Shown here: positions 1 to 11,147 of the stretch, piece after piece
Layout of the letters: each line of letters starts with the position of its first letter
Position numbering within the stretch: the stretch's first letter is position 1
From: Anoxybacteroides rupiense
Lineage (GTDB): Bacteria > Bacillota > Bacilli > Bacillales > Anoxybacillaceae
Reading direction: 5' to 3'
Assembly: GCF_014196195.1 (NCBI RefSeq)
Contig: NZ_JACIDF010000011.1
Span: 45,327-109,326 of the forward strand
Length of the DNA: 64,000 nt
Notes under the pieces: model-generated
What the model was told of the DNA's origin: nothing
Databases searched by the model: none
What the model saw: only the letters and a program-made list of their open reading frames with translations
Program-made: the position numbers and the translations under genes

Positions 1-3000
1 TTAAAATGCGATCCGCTTTTTACGGAAGCGTTATTTAAGCTTTCTGATCAGCGCTTTTTCTGGTATCAGCGCATTCATCATATTGCCATCGATGGCTTTG
101 GATTTTCACTGATTGCCCAAAAAGTAGCGGAGACTTATACGGCGCTTATGAACGATCGAATGATCGCTGCTGATGAAGCCTTTGCTTCATTTCGTGAGGT
201 GATAGAAGAAGAGAAAGTTTATCATGCCTCTGAGCAATATGAGCGTGACCGCCAATTTTGGTTAGAGCGTTTTCGCGATCAGCCTGAAGCCGTAAGCCTT
301 TCTGATCGAGCGGCGCGCGCTTCGCATACGTTTATTCGGAAAACCGTCCATTTATCCGTCGCTCAAACCGAACGGTTGAAACAATCGACTCAATATTGGA
401 AAGCGGGATGGCATGAGCTTTTCCTTGCGGCAACCGCTCTTTATCTTCATCGGTTGACAAGCGCCACCGATGTTATTCTTGGCTTGCCGATGATGAATCG
501 CTTAGGTTCCGTGGCGTTGAATGTGCCGGCTATGGTGATGAATCTAGTTCCGCTTCGTCTGCATCTGCATGCAGATATGAAAATGTCACAGCTATTAAGC
601 ACTGTTCGCCAGGAAATCAAAGAAATCAAGCAGCATCATAAATATCGCCATGAGCAGCTGCGCCGCGATTTGAAGCTATTAGGGGAAAATCAACGCCTAT
701 TTGGCGTGCAAGTCAATATTATGCCGTTTGACTATGGATTGCGTTTTGACGGATATCAAGGAATTACGCATAACCTTTCAGCTGGGCCTGTGGATGATTT
801 GGCGATTAATGTATACGACCGAACAGATGGAAATGGTCTAAGAATTGATTTTGATGCAAATCCGGAGATTTATCAAGCTGATGACCTTGCCATTCATCAA
901 TCTAGGTTTTTACAGCTTTTGGAGACGCTCACAGTGTTGCAAGAGGATGTGACAATTGGAAGTGTAGAGCTGCTGCTTGAGCAAGAACGCCGCCAAGTCA
1001 TCGAAATATGGAACGAGACGGCACGGCATCATTCAGAAGCAAGTTTTTTACAGTTGTTTGAAAAACAAGCACAGCAACATCCAGAAGCGATGGCGGTCAT
1101 TTGCGAAAATCAAATGCTTCGTTATCAAGAGCTGAATGAACAAGCCAATCGTTTGGCCCATTTACTTGTAGAAAAGGGAGCAGGCCCCGAACAGTATGTA
1201 GCATTGGCTCTGCCGCGTTCCGCTGATATGGTTATCGCGATGCTAGCGGTGCTAAAAGCAGGTGCAGCCTACCTGCCGATTGATCCTGAATATCCAAAAG
1301 AGCGCTTAGCCTTTATGCTTGATGATGCGGAACCGCTTTGCATCATTACAAACTCAGCGACACAACCGAAATTATCGGCGATTTCTCCGCTTTCAATGAT
1401 TGTGCTTGATCATCCAGAAACCGAAGAGGCAATCAAACGCTATCCTAGCACAAATGTTGAAAATGGGCGCTCTGCTCTTCATCCGGCCTATGTTATTTAT
1501 ACGTCTGGCTCAACAGGAAAGCCAAAAGGAGTGGTTGTGCCATTCCAAAACCTAAATAACTTTTTATTTGCCATGCAAGACAAATTTATGCTCAATGAGC
1601 GTGACCGTTGGCTGGCAGTGACAACGATTGCCTTTGATATTGCTGCTTTAGAAATCTTTCTCCCATTAATGAGCGGAGCAAGATTAATCGTAGCGAAAAA
1701 AGAAGCCATTCATGATCCGCAAACGCTCGCTGCGCTGATTTCTAATGAAGAGATTACGATCATGCAGGCGACGCCGACACTTTGGCATATGCTTGTGACG
1801 TATCATCCAGACAGCATCGCCGGGTTGCGGGTGCTTGTTGGAGGAGAAGCGTTGCCAAGCAGCCTTGCATCGGCTTTGGATCAGCTCGGGTGCGAGATCA
1901 CGAATTTATACGGACCGACGGAGACAACGATATGGTCCACGATGGCGACTTTGCAGCAGGATGATATTCTCGCTCCTGCGATTGGTAAACCTATTTGGAA
2001 TACACAAGTGTATGTTTTGGATCGTCATCTGCAGCCCGTTCCTCCTGGGGTAGCTGGTGAACTATATATTGCTGGCGAGGGGGTAGCGAGAGGCTACTTG
2101 AAACGGCCGGATTTGACCGCCGAGCGTTTTGTCGCTAATCCATATGGCCCACCAGGAAGCCGCATGTACCGGACAGGGGATCTTGTACGTTGGCGCAAGG
2201 ATGGCTCTTTAGATTATATCGGGCGTGTCGATTATCAAGTGAAGCTGCGCGGCTTCCGCATTGAGATCGGTGAAATTGAAGCCATATTAACCAAATATGA
2301 TGAGGTAGAGCGGGCGGTAGTCGTGGCTCGTGAAGATCAACCAGGCGATCCGCGATTGGTGGCTTATCTCATTCCTCGCGGTTCAAAAGGCGCGCTTGAT
2401 CTTGCCGAACTGCGGCTTTATGTCAGCGAAAAGCTGCCAGATTATATGGTCCCATCGGCCTTTATGATTTTAGAGGAATTTCCGCTGACTCCAAACGGAA
2501 AAATTGATCGCAAGGCGCTGCCGGTTCCAGATTGGACGGTGACAATGAAGGGACGCAAGCCGCGAACACCGCAAGAAGAAATTTTATGTGAGCTTTTTGC
2601 TGAGGTGCTTGATTTGTCGGCAGTGGGCATTGACGATAACTTCTTTGAACTGGGAGGTCATTCGTTGCTGGCCGCGCGCTTAATCAGCCGCATCCGCGAT
2701 GTGTTGGGCGTGGAGCTGGCGATCGGCAAGCTGTTTGAATCACCGACGGTGGCGAGCCTTGTTCATCATCTAAAGGAAGCGGCGCACGGGAAGCCGCCAG
2801 TGAAAGCGTATGCTCATAAAGACGAGATTCCTCTATCATTTGCTCAGCGGCGTTTATGGTTTTTACATCATTTAGAAGGTCCAAGCCCTACGTATAATAT
2901 ACCGGTCGTTGTGCATTTAACAGGCGCGCTTCAAATTGCTGCTTTGCGCCAAGCTTTATATGATGTGGTGGAACGGCATGAAACGTTGCGGACTATTTTC

Positions 3001-6000
3001 CCGGATCGTTCTGGCACTTCAAGGCAAATCGTTTTGGAACCGCATCAAGCACGTCCGGAGCTGATCGTTCAAGAAATTAGCGAAAATGAGTTATCTCGCG
3101 TGCTAAATGAGGCGGTGCGTTATAGCTTTGATTTAACAAAAGAGCCGCCCATTCGAGCGCAACTGTTTGTGCTTGGAGCGAATCGATATGTGCTGCTGCT
3201 TTTAATGCACCATATTGCAGCAGACGGCTGGTCGCTCACTCCGCTGACTCGTGACTTGGCTAGCGCTTACCGCGCGCATTGCCAGCAGCAAAAAGTGGAT
3301 TGGCCACCTTTGCCAGTCACATATGCTGATTATGCTCTTTGGCAGCAGGGATTTTTAGGAAACGAAAACCATCCGGATCATCTCGTTGCTAAACAGCTGG
3401 ATTACTGGAAGCAGACGCTTGCTGACTTACCTGAAGAGCTGGAGTGGTCGACTGACTATCCGCGCCCTGCAGAGTCCAGCTATGAAGGGGGAGTTGTCGA
3501 ATTCAAGCTCGATGCGGAGCTCCATCAACGGCTATTAGCTTTGGCGCGTGAGAATAAAACAAGCTTATTTATGGTGCTTCAAGCGGGCTTTGCCGCTCTT
3601 CTCACTCGGTTGGGAGCGGGAACAGATATTCCGATCGGCAGTCCAATCGCAGGAAGAAACGACGATGCACTGGAAGACCTTGTGGGAATGTTTATTAATA
3701 CGCTTGTGCTGCGTATGGATACATCAGGGAATCCAAGCTTCCGCGAGCTGCTTGCTAGAGTGAAGCAAGTGAATCTATCAGCTTATGAAAATCAAGATCT
3801 TCCATTTGAACGATTAGTGGAGGTTTTAAATCCGGTTCGTTCGCGGGCCAAGCACCCACTATTCCAAGTCATGTTTGTATTTCAAAATACACCGGAGCCA
3901 AAGTTGGAGTTGCAAGGTCTGGAAAGTCGATTAGAGGTTCGCAGCGTCGGTTCTGCCAAATTTGATTTGACGCTGGAGCTTCGCGAAAACCGGATGGGAG
4001 ATGGCTCGCCAGCTGGATTAATAGGTTTATTTGAGTATAGCCGAGATTTATTCCAGCAGGAGACCGTTGAACGATTTGCCAAGCGGTTATGTCAGCTTCT
4101 TAAAGAAGTGGTGACGAATCCAGAATTGCCGATTGGACAAATTCATATGCTGCTGCCAGAAGAACGCAAGCTCCTTCTAAATCAAGCAGAGCATCGACAG
4201 CGGCATCTGTCTGCGGAAACCCTGCCAGCTTTATTTGAAAAACAAGTCCAAAGAGTTCCAGATGCGACAGCCGTTGTTTTTGAAGATCAAAAGCTTAGTT
4301 ATGCCGAGCTAAATAAAAAAGCGAATCAGCTGGCTCATTTTCTCATCAGTAAAGGAGTGGGCCCAGAAAGAGTAGTCGCTCTTGCGTTGCCGCGTTCATT
4401 GGAAATGGTGATCGGCATTTTAGCGGTATTGAAGGCGGGAGGCGCTTACTTGCCTTTAGATCCGAATTATCCTGAAGATCGCATTGCCTATATGATGGAA
4501 GATGCGCAGCCGATGTATGTGATTGCCAATCAGCAAATGGCCGTTAAGCTTCCGCGTACGCCGAATGTGGAGCATATCGTAGTCGATGCGGAGCATGTTG
4601 TGGGGCAAATTGGCCACTATCCGGAAACGAATCCGAATGATGCGGATCGAATCGAAGCTTTATCACCGTATCATATGGCTTATATCATCTATACTTCTGG
4701 CTCAACAGGAAAACCAAAAGGCGTGATGATTCCGCATCAAAATGTAGTTCGGCTTTTCCGGTCGACGGAGCATTGGTTCCAATTTTCCGAAAATGATAGT
4801 TGGACATTATTCCATTCTTATGCGTTTGACTTTTCCGTTTGGGAGATTTGGGGACCGTTCTTATATGGCGGACGTCTTGTTGTCGTTCCGCACCATGTAA
4901 GCCGTTCACCGAAGGAGTTTCTTCAATTGCTCGTGGAGCAAAACGTCACGGTTCTTAATCAAACGCCATCCGCTTTTTATCAGCTGATGCAGGCGGATCG
5001 GGAAAACAGCGAATGGTCGAAGCAGCTTTCCTTGCGCTTTGTGATTTTTGGTGGAGAAGCATTGGAGTTGAGCCGTTTAGAAGATTGGTATGAGCGGCAC
5101 CCTGAGAATCAGCCGAAGCTGATTAATATGTACGGTATTACGGAAACGACGGTGCATGTCAGCTATATTGAATTGGATCGAACGATTCTTTCTCTGAAAG
5201 GGAACAGCTTAATTGGTTGCAGCATTCCTGATTTAGAGGTGTATGTATTAGATGATCAGTTGCAGCCGGTTCCGCCGGGAGTGATTGGCGAGATGTATGT
5301 GGCTGGAGCTGGATTAGCAAGAGGATACTTAGGGCGCCCTGATTTAACCGCTGAACGCTTTATTGCTAATCCATTTGGACCGTCGGGCTCAAGAATGTAT
5401 CGCACGGGCGATTTAGCAAAATGGCGCGTAGATGGGACTTTGGATTATATTGGTCGAGCCGATCATCAAGTTAAAATTAGAGGCTATCGAATTGAGTTGG
5501 GAGAGATTGAGGCGGTTTTAGCAAAACATCCTCAAATTGCCCAAGTAGCTGTTATTGTTCGGGAAGATCAGCCGGGGGATAAACGGCTTGTAGCCTACAT
5601 TGTGCCTGCAAAGGATGCCGTGTTTGAATCATCCGAGCTGCGGAAATATGTTGCGGCTAGCCTGCCTGATTATATGATTCCATCCGCTTTTGTCATGATC
5701 GAAGCTTTGCCGTTAACTCCGAATGGTAAATTGGATCGCAAAGCGTTACCAATGCCTGATTTAGCGATCGAAGTGAATGGGCGCGGGCCGCGAACACCTC
5801 AAGAGGAGATGTTATGTGACCTCTTTATGGAGATTCTCCGCTTACCGCGTGTCGGCATTGACGATGGATTCTTTGAACTTGGAGGCCATTCACTCTTGGC
5901 CGTTCAGTTAATGAGCCGTATTCGTGAGACGTTTGGAGTCGAGCTGAGCATAGGTGATTTATTTGAAGCTCCTACCGTTGCGGGTCTTGCTGAGAAATTA

Positions 6001-6825
6001 GAAATGGGAAGCAGTCATAATGCGTTGGATATATTGTTGCCATTGCGAGCTTCTGGTACAGAGCCTCCGCTATTTTGCGTACACCCAGCGGGAGGTCTTA
6101 GCTGGTGCTATGCAGGATTGATGACATCGATCGGAACGGAATATCCAATATACGGATTGCAGGCTCGAGGTATTGCGAAAGCTGAGAGATTGCCAGAGAC
6201 ATTAGATGAGATGGCTGCTGATTATATTGAGCAAATGAAGGCTGTTCAGCCTAAAGGACCATATTACTTATTAGGATGGTCGCTAGGCGGAAATGTCGTG
6301 CATGCGATGGCGACACAGCTGCAGCAGCAAGGAGACGAGATTGCACTTCTAGTGATGTTAGACGCATACCCTAGCCACTTTTTACCGATTGCTAAGGCAC
6401 CGGATGAGCAAGAGGCCTTGATTGCATTGCTTGCTTTAGGAGGATATGATCCGGATAACATGGATGGGAAGCCGTTGAATTTGGAGAATACGATTGAGAT
6501 GCTTCGGGGTGACGGTAGTGCGCTAGCTAGCTTAGAAGAGTCCACCATCTTCAATCTTAAAAACACGTATGTAAATTCTGTCCGTATTTTAAGTGAATAT
6601 ATGCCACGGTGCTATAAGGGAGATCTCCTATTCTTCCGCTCAACCATTATTCCGGAATGGTTTGATCCAATCGAGCCGGAGGCATGGCTACCATACATCG
6701 ATGGCCGAATCATTCAATATGATATCGAATGCCGCCATAAGGATATGTGCCAGCCTGGGCCATTGGCTGAAATTGGCCGCGTTCTTGCTGATCAATTAAG
6801 AAATAAAGTGATTTCATTCCAATGA
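1..6825 (+). CDS. dhbF: Bacillibactin NRPS DhbF, 5' end missing
   Basis: The reading frame is open from base 1, so the gene starts outside the window; about 2,274 codons are present. Domain order is C-A-PCP-C-A-PCP-TE. The first C domain shows HHIAIDG (76-96), the second HHIAADG (3208-3228). Both A domains carry [11 protein letters not shown] (about 1498 and 4687). The carrier-protein serines in LGGHSLL are at 2662 and 5890, and the thioesterase nucleophile in GWSLGG is at 6280. Reading the specificity pockets by eye gives D-I-L-Q-L-G-L-I for the first A domain (glycine) and D-F-W-N-I-G-M-V for the second (threonine). This is the DhbF layout: 2,3-dihydroxybenzoyl-Gly-Thr units are trimerised and cyclised by the TE. 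Family length is about 2,380 residues, so roughly 100 are missing. The dhbACEB genes would be expected upstream. An mbtH gene follows after 19 bp. Confidence 0.95.
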   Translation, partial: LKCDPLFTEALFKLSDQRFFWYQRIHHIAIDGFGFSLIAQKVAETYTALMNDRMIAADEAFASFREVIEEEKVYHASEQYERDRQFWLERFRDQPEAVSLSDRAARASHTFIRKTVHLSVAQTERLKQSTQYWKAGWHELFLAATALYLHRLTSATDVILGLPMMNRLGSVALNVPAMVMNLVPLRLHLHADMKMSQLLSTVRQEIKEIKQHHKYRHEQLRRDLKLLGENQRLFGVQVNIMPFDYGLRFDGYQGITHNLSAGPVDDLAINVYDRTDGNGLRIDFDANPEIYQADDLAIHQSRFLQLLETLTVLQEDVTIGSVELLLEQERRQVIEIWNETARHHSEASFLQLFEKQAQQHPEAMAVICENQMLRYQELNEQANRLAHLLVEKGAGPEQYVALALPRSADMVIAMLAVLKAGAAYLPIDPEYPKERLAFMLDDAEPLCIITNSATQPKLSAISPLSMIVLDHPETEEAIKRYPSTNVENGRSALHPAYVIYTSGSTGKPKGVVVPFQNLNNFLFAMQDKFMLNERDRWLAVTTIAFDIAALEIFLPLMSGARLIVAKKEAIHDPQTLAALISNEEITIMQATPTLWHMLVTYHPDSIAGLRVLVGGEALPSSLASALDQLGCEITNLYGPTETTIWSTMATLQQDDILAPAIGKPIWNTQVYVLDRHLQPVPPGVAGELYIAGEGVARGYLKRPDLTAERFVANPYGPPGSRMYRTGDLVRWRKDGSLDYIGRVDYQVKLRGFRIEIGEIEAILTKYDEVERAVVVAREDQPGDPRLVAYLIPRGSKGALDLAELRLYVSEKLPDYMVPSAFMILEEFPLTPNGKIDRKALPVPDWTVTMKGRKPRTPQEEILCELFAEVLDLSAVGIDDNFFELGGHSLLAARLISRIRDVLGVELAIGKLFESPTVASLVHHLKEAAHGKPPVKAYAHKDEIPLSFAQRRLWFLHHLEGPSPTYNIPVVVHLTGALQIAALRQALYDVVERHETLRTIFPDRSGTSRQIVLEPHQARPELIVQEISENELSRVLNEAVRYSFDLTKEPPIRAQLFVLGANRYVLLLLMHHIAADGWSLTPLTRDLASAYRAHCQQQKVDWPPLPVTYADYALWQQGFLGNENHPDHLVAKQLDYWKQTLADLPEELEWSTDYPRPAESSYEGGVVEFKLDAELHQRLLALARENKTSLFMVLQAGFAALLTRLGAGTDIPIGSPIAGRNDDALEDLVGMFINTLVLRMDTSGNPSFRELLARVKQVNLSAYENQDLPFERLVEVLNPVRSRAKHPLFQVMFVFQNTPEPKLELQGLESRLEVRSVGSAKFDLTLELRENRMGDGSPAGLIGLFEYSRDLFQQETVERFAKRLCQLLKEVVTNPELPIGQIHMLLPEERKLLLNQAEHRQRHLSAETLPALFEKQVQRVPDATAVVFEDQKLSYAELNKKANQLAHFLISKGVGPERVVALALPRSLEMVIGILAVLKAGGAYLPLDPNYPEDRIAYMMEDAQPMYVIANQQMAVKLPRTPNVEHIVVDAEHVVGQIGHYPETNPNDADRIEALSPYHMAYIIYTSGSTGKPKGVMIPHQNVVRLFRSTEHWFQFSENDSWTLFHSYAFDFSVWEIWGPFLYGGRLVVVPHHVSRSPKEFLQLLVEQNVTVLNQTPSAFYQLMQADRENSEWSKQLSLRFVIFGGEALELSRLEDWYERHPENQPKLINMYGITETTVHVSYIELDRTILSLKGNSLIGCSIPDLEVYVLDDQLQPVPPGVIGEMYVAGAGLARGYLGRPDLTAERFIANPFGPSGSRMYRTGDLAKWRVDGTLDYIGRADHQVKIRGYRIELGEIEAVLAKHPQIAQVAVIVREDQPGDKRLVAYIVPAKDAVFESSELRKYVAASLPDYMIPSAFVMIEALPLTPNGKLDRKALPMPDLAIEVNGRGPRTPQEEMLCDLFMEILRLPRVGIDDGFFELGGHSLLAVQLMSRIRETFGVELSIGDLFEAPTVAGLAEKLEMGSSHNALDILLPLRASGTEPPLFCVHPAGGLSWCYAGLMTSIGTEYPIYGLQARGIAKAERLPETLDEMAADYIEQMKAVQPKGPYYLLGWSLGGNVVHAMATQLQQQGDEIALLVMLDAYPSHFLPIAKAPDEQEALIALLALGGYDPDNMDGKPLNLENTIEMLRGDGSALASLEESTIFNLKNTYVNSVRILSEYMPRCYKGDLLFFRSTIIPEWFDPIEPEAWLPYIDGRIIQYDIECRHKDMCQPGPLAEIGRVLADQLRNKVISFQ

Positions 6826-6844
6826 ATGGAGGGAGAGGTATAAA

Positions 6845-7051
6845 ATGACCAACCCTTTTGAAAATCAAGATGGGACCTATGTTGTCTTAATCAATGGGGA
6901 AGGCCAGTACTCGCTCTGGCCGTCCTCCATTGCGGTTCCTTCCGGTTGGAAAATTGTGTTTTCAGAAAATACACGTGCCGCTTGCCACGATTATATTCAT
7001 ACACACTGGACGGACATGAGGCCTAACAGTTTGCGAGAAATCAAAAAATAA
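6845..7051 (+). CDS. MbtH-like NRPS chaperone
   Basis: A 68-residue protein of normal family size with the signature N-x-E-x-Q-x-S-L-W-P near residues 18-27 and the C-terminal W-T-D-M-R-P. MbtH proteins bind adenylation domains and are often needed for their folding or activity. The gene lies 19 bp after dhbF with a GGAGGGA ribosome site, so it is co-transcribed and presumably serves the two DhbF A domains. B. subtilis has the same dhbF-mbtH arrangement. Confidence 0.95.
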   Translation: MTNPFENQDGTYVVLINGEGQYSLWPSSIAVPSGWKIVFSENTRAACHDYIHTHWTDMRPNSLREIKK

Positions 7052-7203
7052 AATAGATCATCCGCCTAGACCGTGGATCAAGTTCAGTAGCTTCAACACT
7101 TGTCGTAGAGCAGTGGCTTCTGTGGACTCTTCCACCTACACCTGATGAATAGGTTAAATAAAAACTTAACGACTTTAACTTGGCAATGAACGGTGCCAAA
7201 TCG

Positions 7204-7260
7204 GAGTTGAGCAGGAAAGGATCAAGCCCTTAGAACACCTGCTTAACTCTTCTTTTATTT
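7204..7260 (+). terminator. Terminator after dhbF-mbtH
   Basis: A 12-bp stem, GAGTTGAGCAGG pairing with CCTGCTTAACTC (one G-U), closes a 22-nt loop and is followed by TTCTTTTATTTT. It lies between mbtH and the PPTase gene, so the PPTase gene probably needs its own promoter or read-through. Confidence 0.7.
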
Positions 7261-7297
7261 TCCACACGATCAAGCAAAACGGAAATGAGAGAGGAGA

Positions 7298-8089
7298 ATG
7301 GTTGCCGTGGTGGAATGGGAAATAGCGAATTCAGTTCCTCATTTAACGAAGCATGCGTGCCAGGTTTGGCTCGCTAACATCCGCGATCTACAATCGTGGC
7401 ATATTCGATTGCTGAATGCGGAGGAAAAGGAAAGAGTACAATCATTTCGGAAAGAGCAAGATCGAGCTCGTTTTATGATCGGTTGTGTATTAAGTCGCTT
7501 TGTATTAGCGGCGCAGCTCAATATGGCTCCGCATGAAGTGCCGATTGATCGTACTTGCTCGGCTTGTCGTAAGGCTCATGGCCGTCCGCAGCTGCCTGAC
7601 CGTTCATTGCAATGGTCGATTTCTCATTCCGGTGAGAGAGTTCTCGTTGCTTTTACAGCTGGCATCCCCGTTGGTGTCGACATTGAGTGGATGGATGACT
7701 CTCACGCTTTAGATGTAAGGCAAATGGCCAATGAAGTGCTAGCAGAGGAAGAAAAATATCATGTGCTTCAAGCATCACCTCAGGAGCAAAAGAGGGCTTT
7801 TTATACATATTGGACAAGGAAAGAAGCGATATTGAAAGCAACGGGCAAGGGATTGCAAATTTCTCCATTGCATGTGATCGTATCTGCGCCTTATCAAACC
7901 CCACGGTTACTTTATTTGAAAGATGACCCTGATTGCCTAAACCGTGCAACGATGTATCCATTAGAGATTGATAACGGTTATGTGGCCTCATTAGCTTTGC
8001 TGGATGAAGCGAGCCAAAAAATAGAACGATATGATTCTGGAAGGTTGCTGAGGGAAGGGTTTGGTTGGAAAGATGAGTATAATAAATAA
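7298..8089 (+). CDS. sfp: Sfp-type 4'-phosphopantetheinyl transferase
   Basis: About 260 residues, slightly longer than B. subtilis Sfp. It shows the two family motifs: V-G-V-D-I-E near residue 125 and W-T-R-K-E-A-I-L-K-A-T-G-K-G near 167, which supply the Mg2+/CoA ligands. The enzyme transfers phosphopantetheine from CoA to carrier-protein serines, here most likely those of DhbF and the aryl carrier protein DhbB. The annotated ATG is only 2 nt from GAGAGGAG (7288-7295); in-frame GTG codons at 7307 and 7310 have a better spacing and may be the real start. It is distinct from the AcpS gene at 55.7 kb, which serves fatty-acid ACP. Confidence 0.9.
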   Translation: MVAVVEWEIANSVPHLTKHACQVWLANIRDLQSWHIRLLNAEEKERVQSFRKEQDRARFMIGCVLSRFVLAAQLNMAPHEVPIDRTCSACRKAHGRPQLPDRSLQWSISHSGERVLVAFTAGIPVGVDIEWMDDSHALDVRQMANEVLAEEEKYHVLQASPQEQKRAFYTYWTRKEAILKATGKGLQISPLHVIVSAPYQTPRLLYLKDDPDCLNRATMYPLEIDNGYVASLALLDEASQKIERYDSGRLLREGFGWKDEYNK

Positions 8090-8117
8090 AGATGTGAATG
8101 ATTGAGAAGGGATGGAT

Positions 8118-8154
8118 AAGGCTGTTCTCAACAGGAGAACAACCTTGTTTTTTT
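8118..8154 (+). terminator. Terminator after sfp
   Basis: A 12-bp stem, AAGGCTGTTCTC with GAGAACAACCTT (one mismatch), has a 5-nt loop and is followed by a T7 run. Confidence 0.8.
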
Positions 8155-8277
8155 GCCGTGTGTCTGCGTGTTCCTGATCTTCGTGTGTTGAAAACACCCT
8201 ATTCTCTTTCTTTTCAGATGCTATCTATATCAAATAGTTGAACTTGAATGGGAGTATATTGTGAAAAAGGGAATGAT

Positions 8278-8313
8278 TTGATATAATTATTATAATAATG
8301 ATAATCATTATCA
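8278..8313 (+). promoter_or_regulatory. btr promoter with overlapping Fur box
   Basis: A perfect 7-1-7 Fur box TGATAATCATTATCA covers 8299-8313. It overlaps a possible -10 GATAAT (8300-8305), which lies 16 bp after a -35-like TTGATA (8278-8283). Fur bound here would block polymerase when iron is sufficient. The controlled gene is the btr-like regulator starting at 8403. Confidence 0.85.
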
Positions 8314-8402
8314 AACGCTAAATAACAATGAATGGTCAAAGCTCGAATAAAATCGCTCTTTTTCATGTATAGATGCAGAAGCAAGAAGGAGGGAGAAAGA
8401 TC

Positions 8403-10040
8403 ATGGTCCAATTTGAAATGATCAAGCAAGAGGCCGATGAGTTTGCTTGGGATCGCTCGTTTTTTAGAATGCGGGAGATGCAGTTTATCAAAGAAGAAGG
8501 CGATTGGCGGATCGAACAGCAGCTTACAACTTCTCATGTACTGATGATCGTTAAAGGTGGACAAGGACATTTTATGTTAAATAGTCACAGGTATCGACTG
8601 CGGCAGAATACCGCTTATATGTGCTCCCCTGGTGATACATATGGAATTGAAATAGAAGCAAGAAGTAAAATGTTCTTGTTTAAGTTTGACGTGTTTCAAC
8701 GGAAAGGTTCAGGATATGAGTGCCTATCCGATCACGGGGAATGCTTCTTTCCGTTACAGGGGGAAATCCCTGTGTTTCCTGCGGATCGGCTGATCTCGTT
8801 ATGTGATGAAATTTATGATCATTGGCGAAGCGAGGATGAACTGGAACGGTTTCGCTGCCAGCTTGCTTTCCAAGAGCTGTTTTATTATATCATGAAGCAT
8901 CGTTCGCCTTTTCCTAAAGAATCACGAACATCGCTAGAGGCCGCTAAGAACTATATGGAGCGTTATTTTTATGAGAATTTGACGATTGAACGATTGGCAA
9001 GGATATCCAATATTAGTCCTAAATATTTTGTCGATTTGTTCAAAAAAACGTATGGAATGAGCGCAATGGATTATTTAACAGAGCTTCGGCTGAATAAGGC
9101 GAAGCGTCTGATGGCGCAATCTGACGCTAAACTGCGTGATATCGCCCATCAGGTTGGTTATCATGATGAATTTTACTTTAGCCGTAAATTTAAAAAGAAG
9201 GTAGGGGTTACGCCGACCGCTTATATGAAAAGCCGCCGGCGAAAAATTGCTGCTTATACGTCTCCGATTACCGGCCAATTGCTTGCATTAAAGATTATTC
9301 CTTATGCGGCGCCGCTTCATCCGAAATGGACGGCTTATTATTATAAAATGTACCGTGACGATATTTCTGTCCCTCTCAGTGCTTATCGCAAAAACCAAGA
9401 TTGGGAATCGAAAGTTGAGGCTCTGTCCCATGAGCGGCCGGATGTGATTATTAGCACAGACGATCTCGAAAAGATGGAGAAGGCGAGGCTTGAACAGATT
9501 GCTCCTATTTTTTATGTTCCGTGGACTGAGAAAAACTGGCGGGAGCAGCTGATGCTGACGGCTGAATTTTTAGGAGAAGAGAAGGAAGCAGAGAACTGGC
9601 TTCAAATGTATGATCGAAAGGTGAAGTTTGCTAGACAACAGCTAAAGCGAGAAGTAGGAGAGGACACATTTTTGGTCGTGCGAATCTCGAAGCAGCATTT
9701 ATATGCTCATTGCAATCGTGGCATGTCAGAGGTGTTTTATCAGGATTTGCAAATGAATGCCGCGTATCCTAAGAGCGGTGCTTACAACGAGCCGATTGCG
9801 CTCGATCAGCTTGCTCAAATAGATGCGGATCGTTTGTTGCTATTAATTAGGCAGGAAGAAGAAACGTTAGCTTTTTGGAATCAATTGCAATATTCACTTC
9901 CATGGCAAGAGCTGAAAGCGGTTCGCCATCATCAAGTATATGTGCTTCCTTCCGATCCGTGGGTGGAGTACTCGGCATATGCCCATGATCGAATTATTGA
10001 TGAATCGTTAAAGTTTTTTTCTGGAATTTGTCCAAAATGA
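8403..10040 (+). CDS. btr: AraC regulator fused to siderophore-binding domain (Btr-like)
   Basis: A 545-residue protein in three parts. The N-terminal cupin-like region covers about residues 1-160. Two AraC helix-turn-helix motifs cover about 170-270, with A-R-I-S-N-I-S-P-K-Y-F and I-A-H-Q-V-G-Y-H-D-E-F-Y-F-S-R-K-F. The C-terminal periplasmic-binding-protein domain (about 285-540) resembles iron-siderophore receptors. B. subtilis Btr has this design: it senses Fe-bacillibactin and activates feuABC and the esterase gene. The ATG at 8403 was chosen because AAGGAGGG lies 9 nt upstream. The gene stands directly in front of the feu-like operon and has a Fur box in its own promoter, which predicts double control by iron and ligand. 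Confidence 0.9.
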   Translation: MVQFEMIKQEADEFAWDRSFFRMREMQFIKEEGDWRIEQQLTTSHVLMIVKGGQGHFMLNSHRYRLRQNTAYMCSPGDTYGIEIEARSKMFLFKFDVFQRKGSGYECLSDHGECFFPLQGEIPVFPADRLISLCDEIYDHWRSEDELERFRCQLAFQELFYYIMKHRSPFPKESRTSLEAAKNYMERYFYENLTIERLARISNISPKYFVDLFKKTYGMSAMDYLTELRLNKAKRLMAQSDAKLRDIAHQVGYHDEFYFSRKFKKKVGVTPTAYMKSRRRKIAAYTSPITGQLLALKIIPYAAPLHPKWTAYYYKMYRDDISVPLSAYRKNQDWESKVEALSHERPDVIISTDDLEKMEKARLEQIAPIFYVPWTEKNWREQLMLTAEFLGEEKEAENWLQMYDRKVKFARQQLKREVGEDTFLVVRISKQHLYAHCNRGMSEVFYQDLQMNAAYPKSGAYNEPIALDQLAQIDADRLLLLIRQEEETLAFWNQLQYSLPWQELKAVRHHQVYVLPSDPWVEYSAYAHDRIIDESLKFFSGICPK

Positions 10041-10092
10041 ATTTCGGATACTGTCCATGTTCAGGGTGGAAGATCTAAATTATAATCATAAA

Positions 10093-10107
10093 TGATAATC
10101 ATTATCA
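10093..10107 (+). promoter_or_regulatory. Fur box upstream of feuA-like gene
   Basis: A perfect 7-1-7 Fur box TGATAATCATTATCA, 33 bp before the chosen feuA start. The Fe-bacillibactin-bound Btr homologue would be expected to bind just upstream, but no direct repeat was firmly identified. Confidence 0.9.
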
Positions 10108-10139
10108 CCTAGAGGATGAGGGGAGGACTTAAGAGAGAC

Positions 10140-11126
10140 ATGAAGAGAAACTATCTTTATCTAGGTCTGATAGCTCTACTTATTTTAGTATTAAGCGCTT
10201 GCGGCGCGAAAGAATCATCAGCGCCTGAAAAATCGGGGGATCGCTCGAATAAAAAACAAGAAACACAAGCAGATCCAAATGAAAAGCATACGATTCATTA
10301 TCTTGGAAAAGATTACACAGTTCCGGTCAAAACGGATAAAATCGTTATCACTGGAAGCATGGAAACCATGGAAGATGCGCTTGTGTTAGGAGTAAAGCCG
10401 CTTGGGGGCATTACGGTTGGCGGCAAGTTCCCAGAAATGTTTAAGGACATTACAGGCTCTACTGTCTCTATCGGTGAGAAAGCGCAGCCTAATATTGAGG
10501 AAATTTTAAAATTAAAACCAGACGTTATTTTCTCGACGACAAAATTCCCGCCAGATGTTGCACAAAAACTGGAAAAAATAACAACAACGATCCCGGTTTC
10601 TCACATCTCAACAGATTGGGAAGCGAATTTGCGTGTGTTGGCAGAAGTTACTGGAACACAAGACAAAGCTGATGAAGTATTAAACCAATATAAAAAAGAC
10701 TTAGAAGAAGCGAAAGCGAAGCTAGGAGACAAGCTAAAAGATAAAAAGGTCGTGGCGGTTCGCATTCGCAGCGGAAATATTATGATCTATCCGCCAGATG
10801 TATTTTTCAATCCTTCGCTATATACGGATTTAGGACTGACCGTACCTCAAGAAATTCAAAATGCGAAAGCCCAGGAAATGATTTCTTTAGAGAAATTTAG
10901 CGAAATGAATCCGGACTATATTTTTGTGCAATTCTCAGAAGATGAAAATAAAAACAATCCTAAAGCACTTGAAGAGCTGCAAAACAATCCAATTTGGAAA
11001 AGCATCAATGCTGTGAAAAATGATAAAGTGTTCGTCAACGTTGTCGACCCGCTTGCACAAGGCGGCACAGCGTGGAGCAAAATCAATTTCTTGAAAGCAG
11101 CTGTGGAGAAGCTCGGCAACGAATAA
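10140..11126 (+). CDS. feuA: Siderophore-binding lipoprotein (FeuA-like)
   Basis: A 328-residue substrate-binding protein with a lipoprotein signal: positive MKRN, hydrophobic core, lipobox L-S-A-C, then a Ser/Lys-rich linker. The class III binding-protein fold is indicated by K-T-D-K-I-V-I-T-G-S near residue 62, P-N-I-E-E-I-L-K-L-K-P-D-V-I and a C-terminal V-D-P-L-A-Q-G-G. It should bind ferric bacillibactin or enterobactin outside the membrane and deliver it to the following permeases. Start 10140 gives a normal signal peptide; an upstream in-frame ATG at 10116 would add eight residues. The assignment to Feu rather than another Fe-siderophore system rests on the btr-feu-esterase context. 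Confidence 0.88.
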   Translation: MKRNYLYLGLIALLILVLSACGAKESSAPEKSGDRSNKKQETQADPNEKHTIHYLGKDYTVPVKTDKIVITGSMETMEDALVLGVKPLGGITVGGKFPEMFKDITGSTVSIGEKAQPNIEEILKLKPDVIFSTTKFPPDVAQKLEKITTTIPVSHISTDWEANLRVLAEVTGTQDKADEVLNQYKKDLEEAKAKLGDKLKDKKVVAVRIRSGNIMIYPPDVFFNPSLYTDLGLTVPQEIQNAKAQEMISLEKFSEMNPDYIFVQFSEDENKNNPKALEELQNNPIWKSINAVKNDKVFVNVVDPLAQGGTAWSKINFLKAAVEKLGNE

Positions 11127-11147
11127 TACAAGGCAGGTAGCGTCAAT

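Noticed and set aside
6264..6566. 100-codon minus-strand frame inside dhbF
   Set aside because: It lies opposite the thioesterase domain and is a shadow of a well-supported gene.
7080..7180. Sequence around GTGGACTCTTCCACCTACACC suggested another IS200/IS605 end
   Set aside because: The resemblance is only to the general hairpin style; the 16-mer shared by the other two sites is absent.
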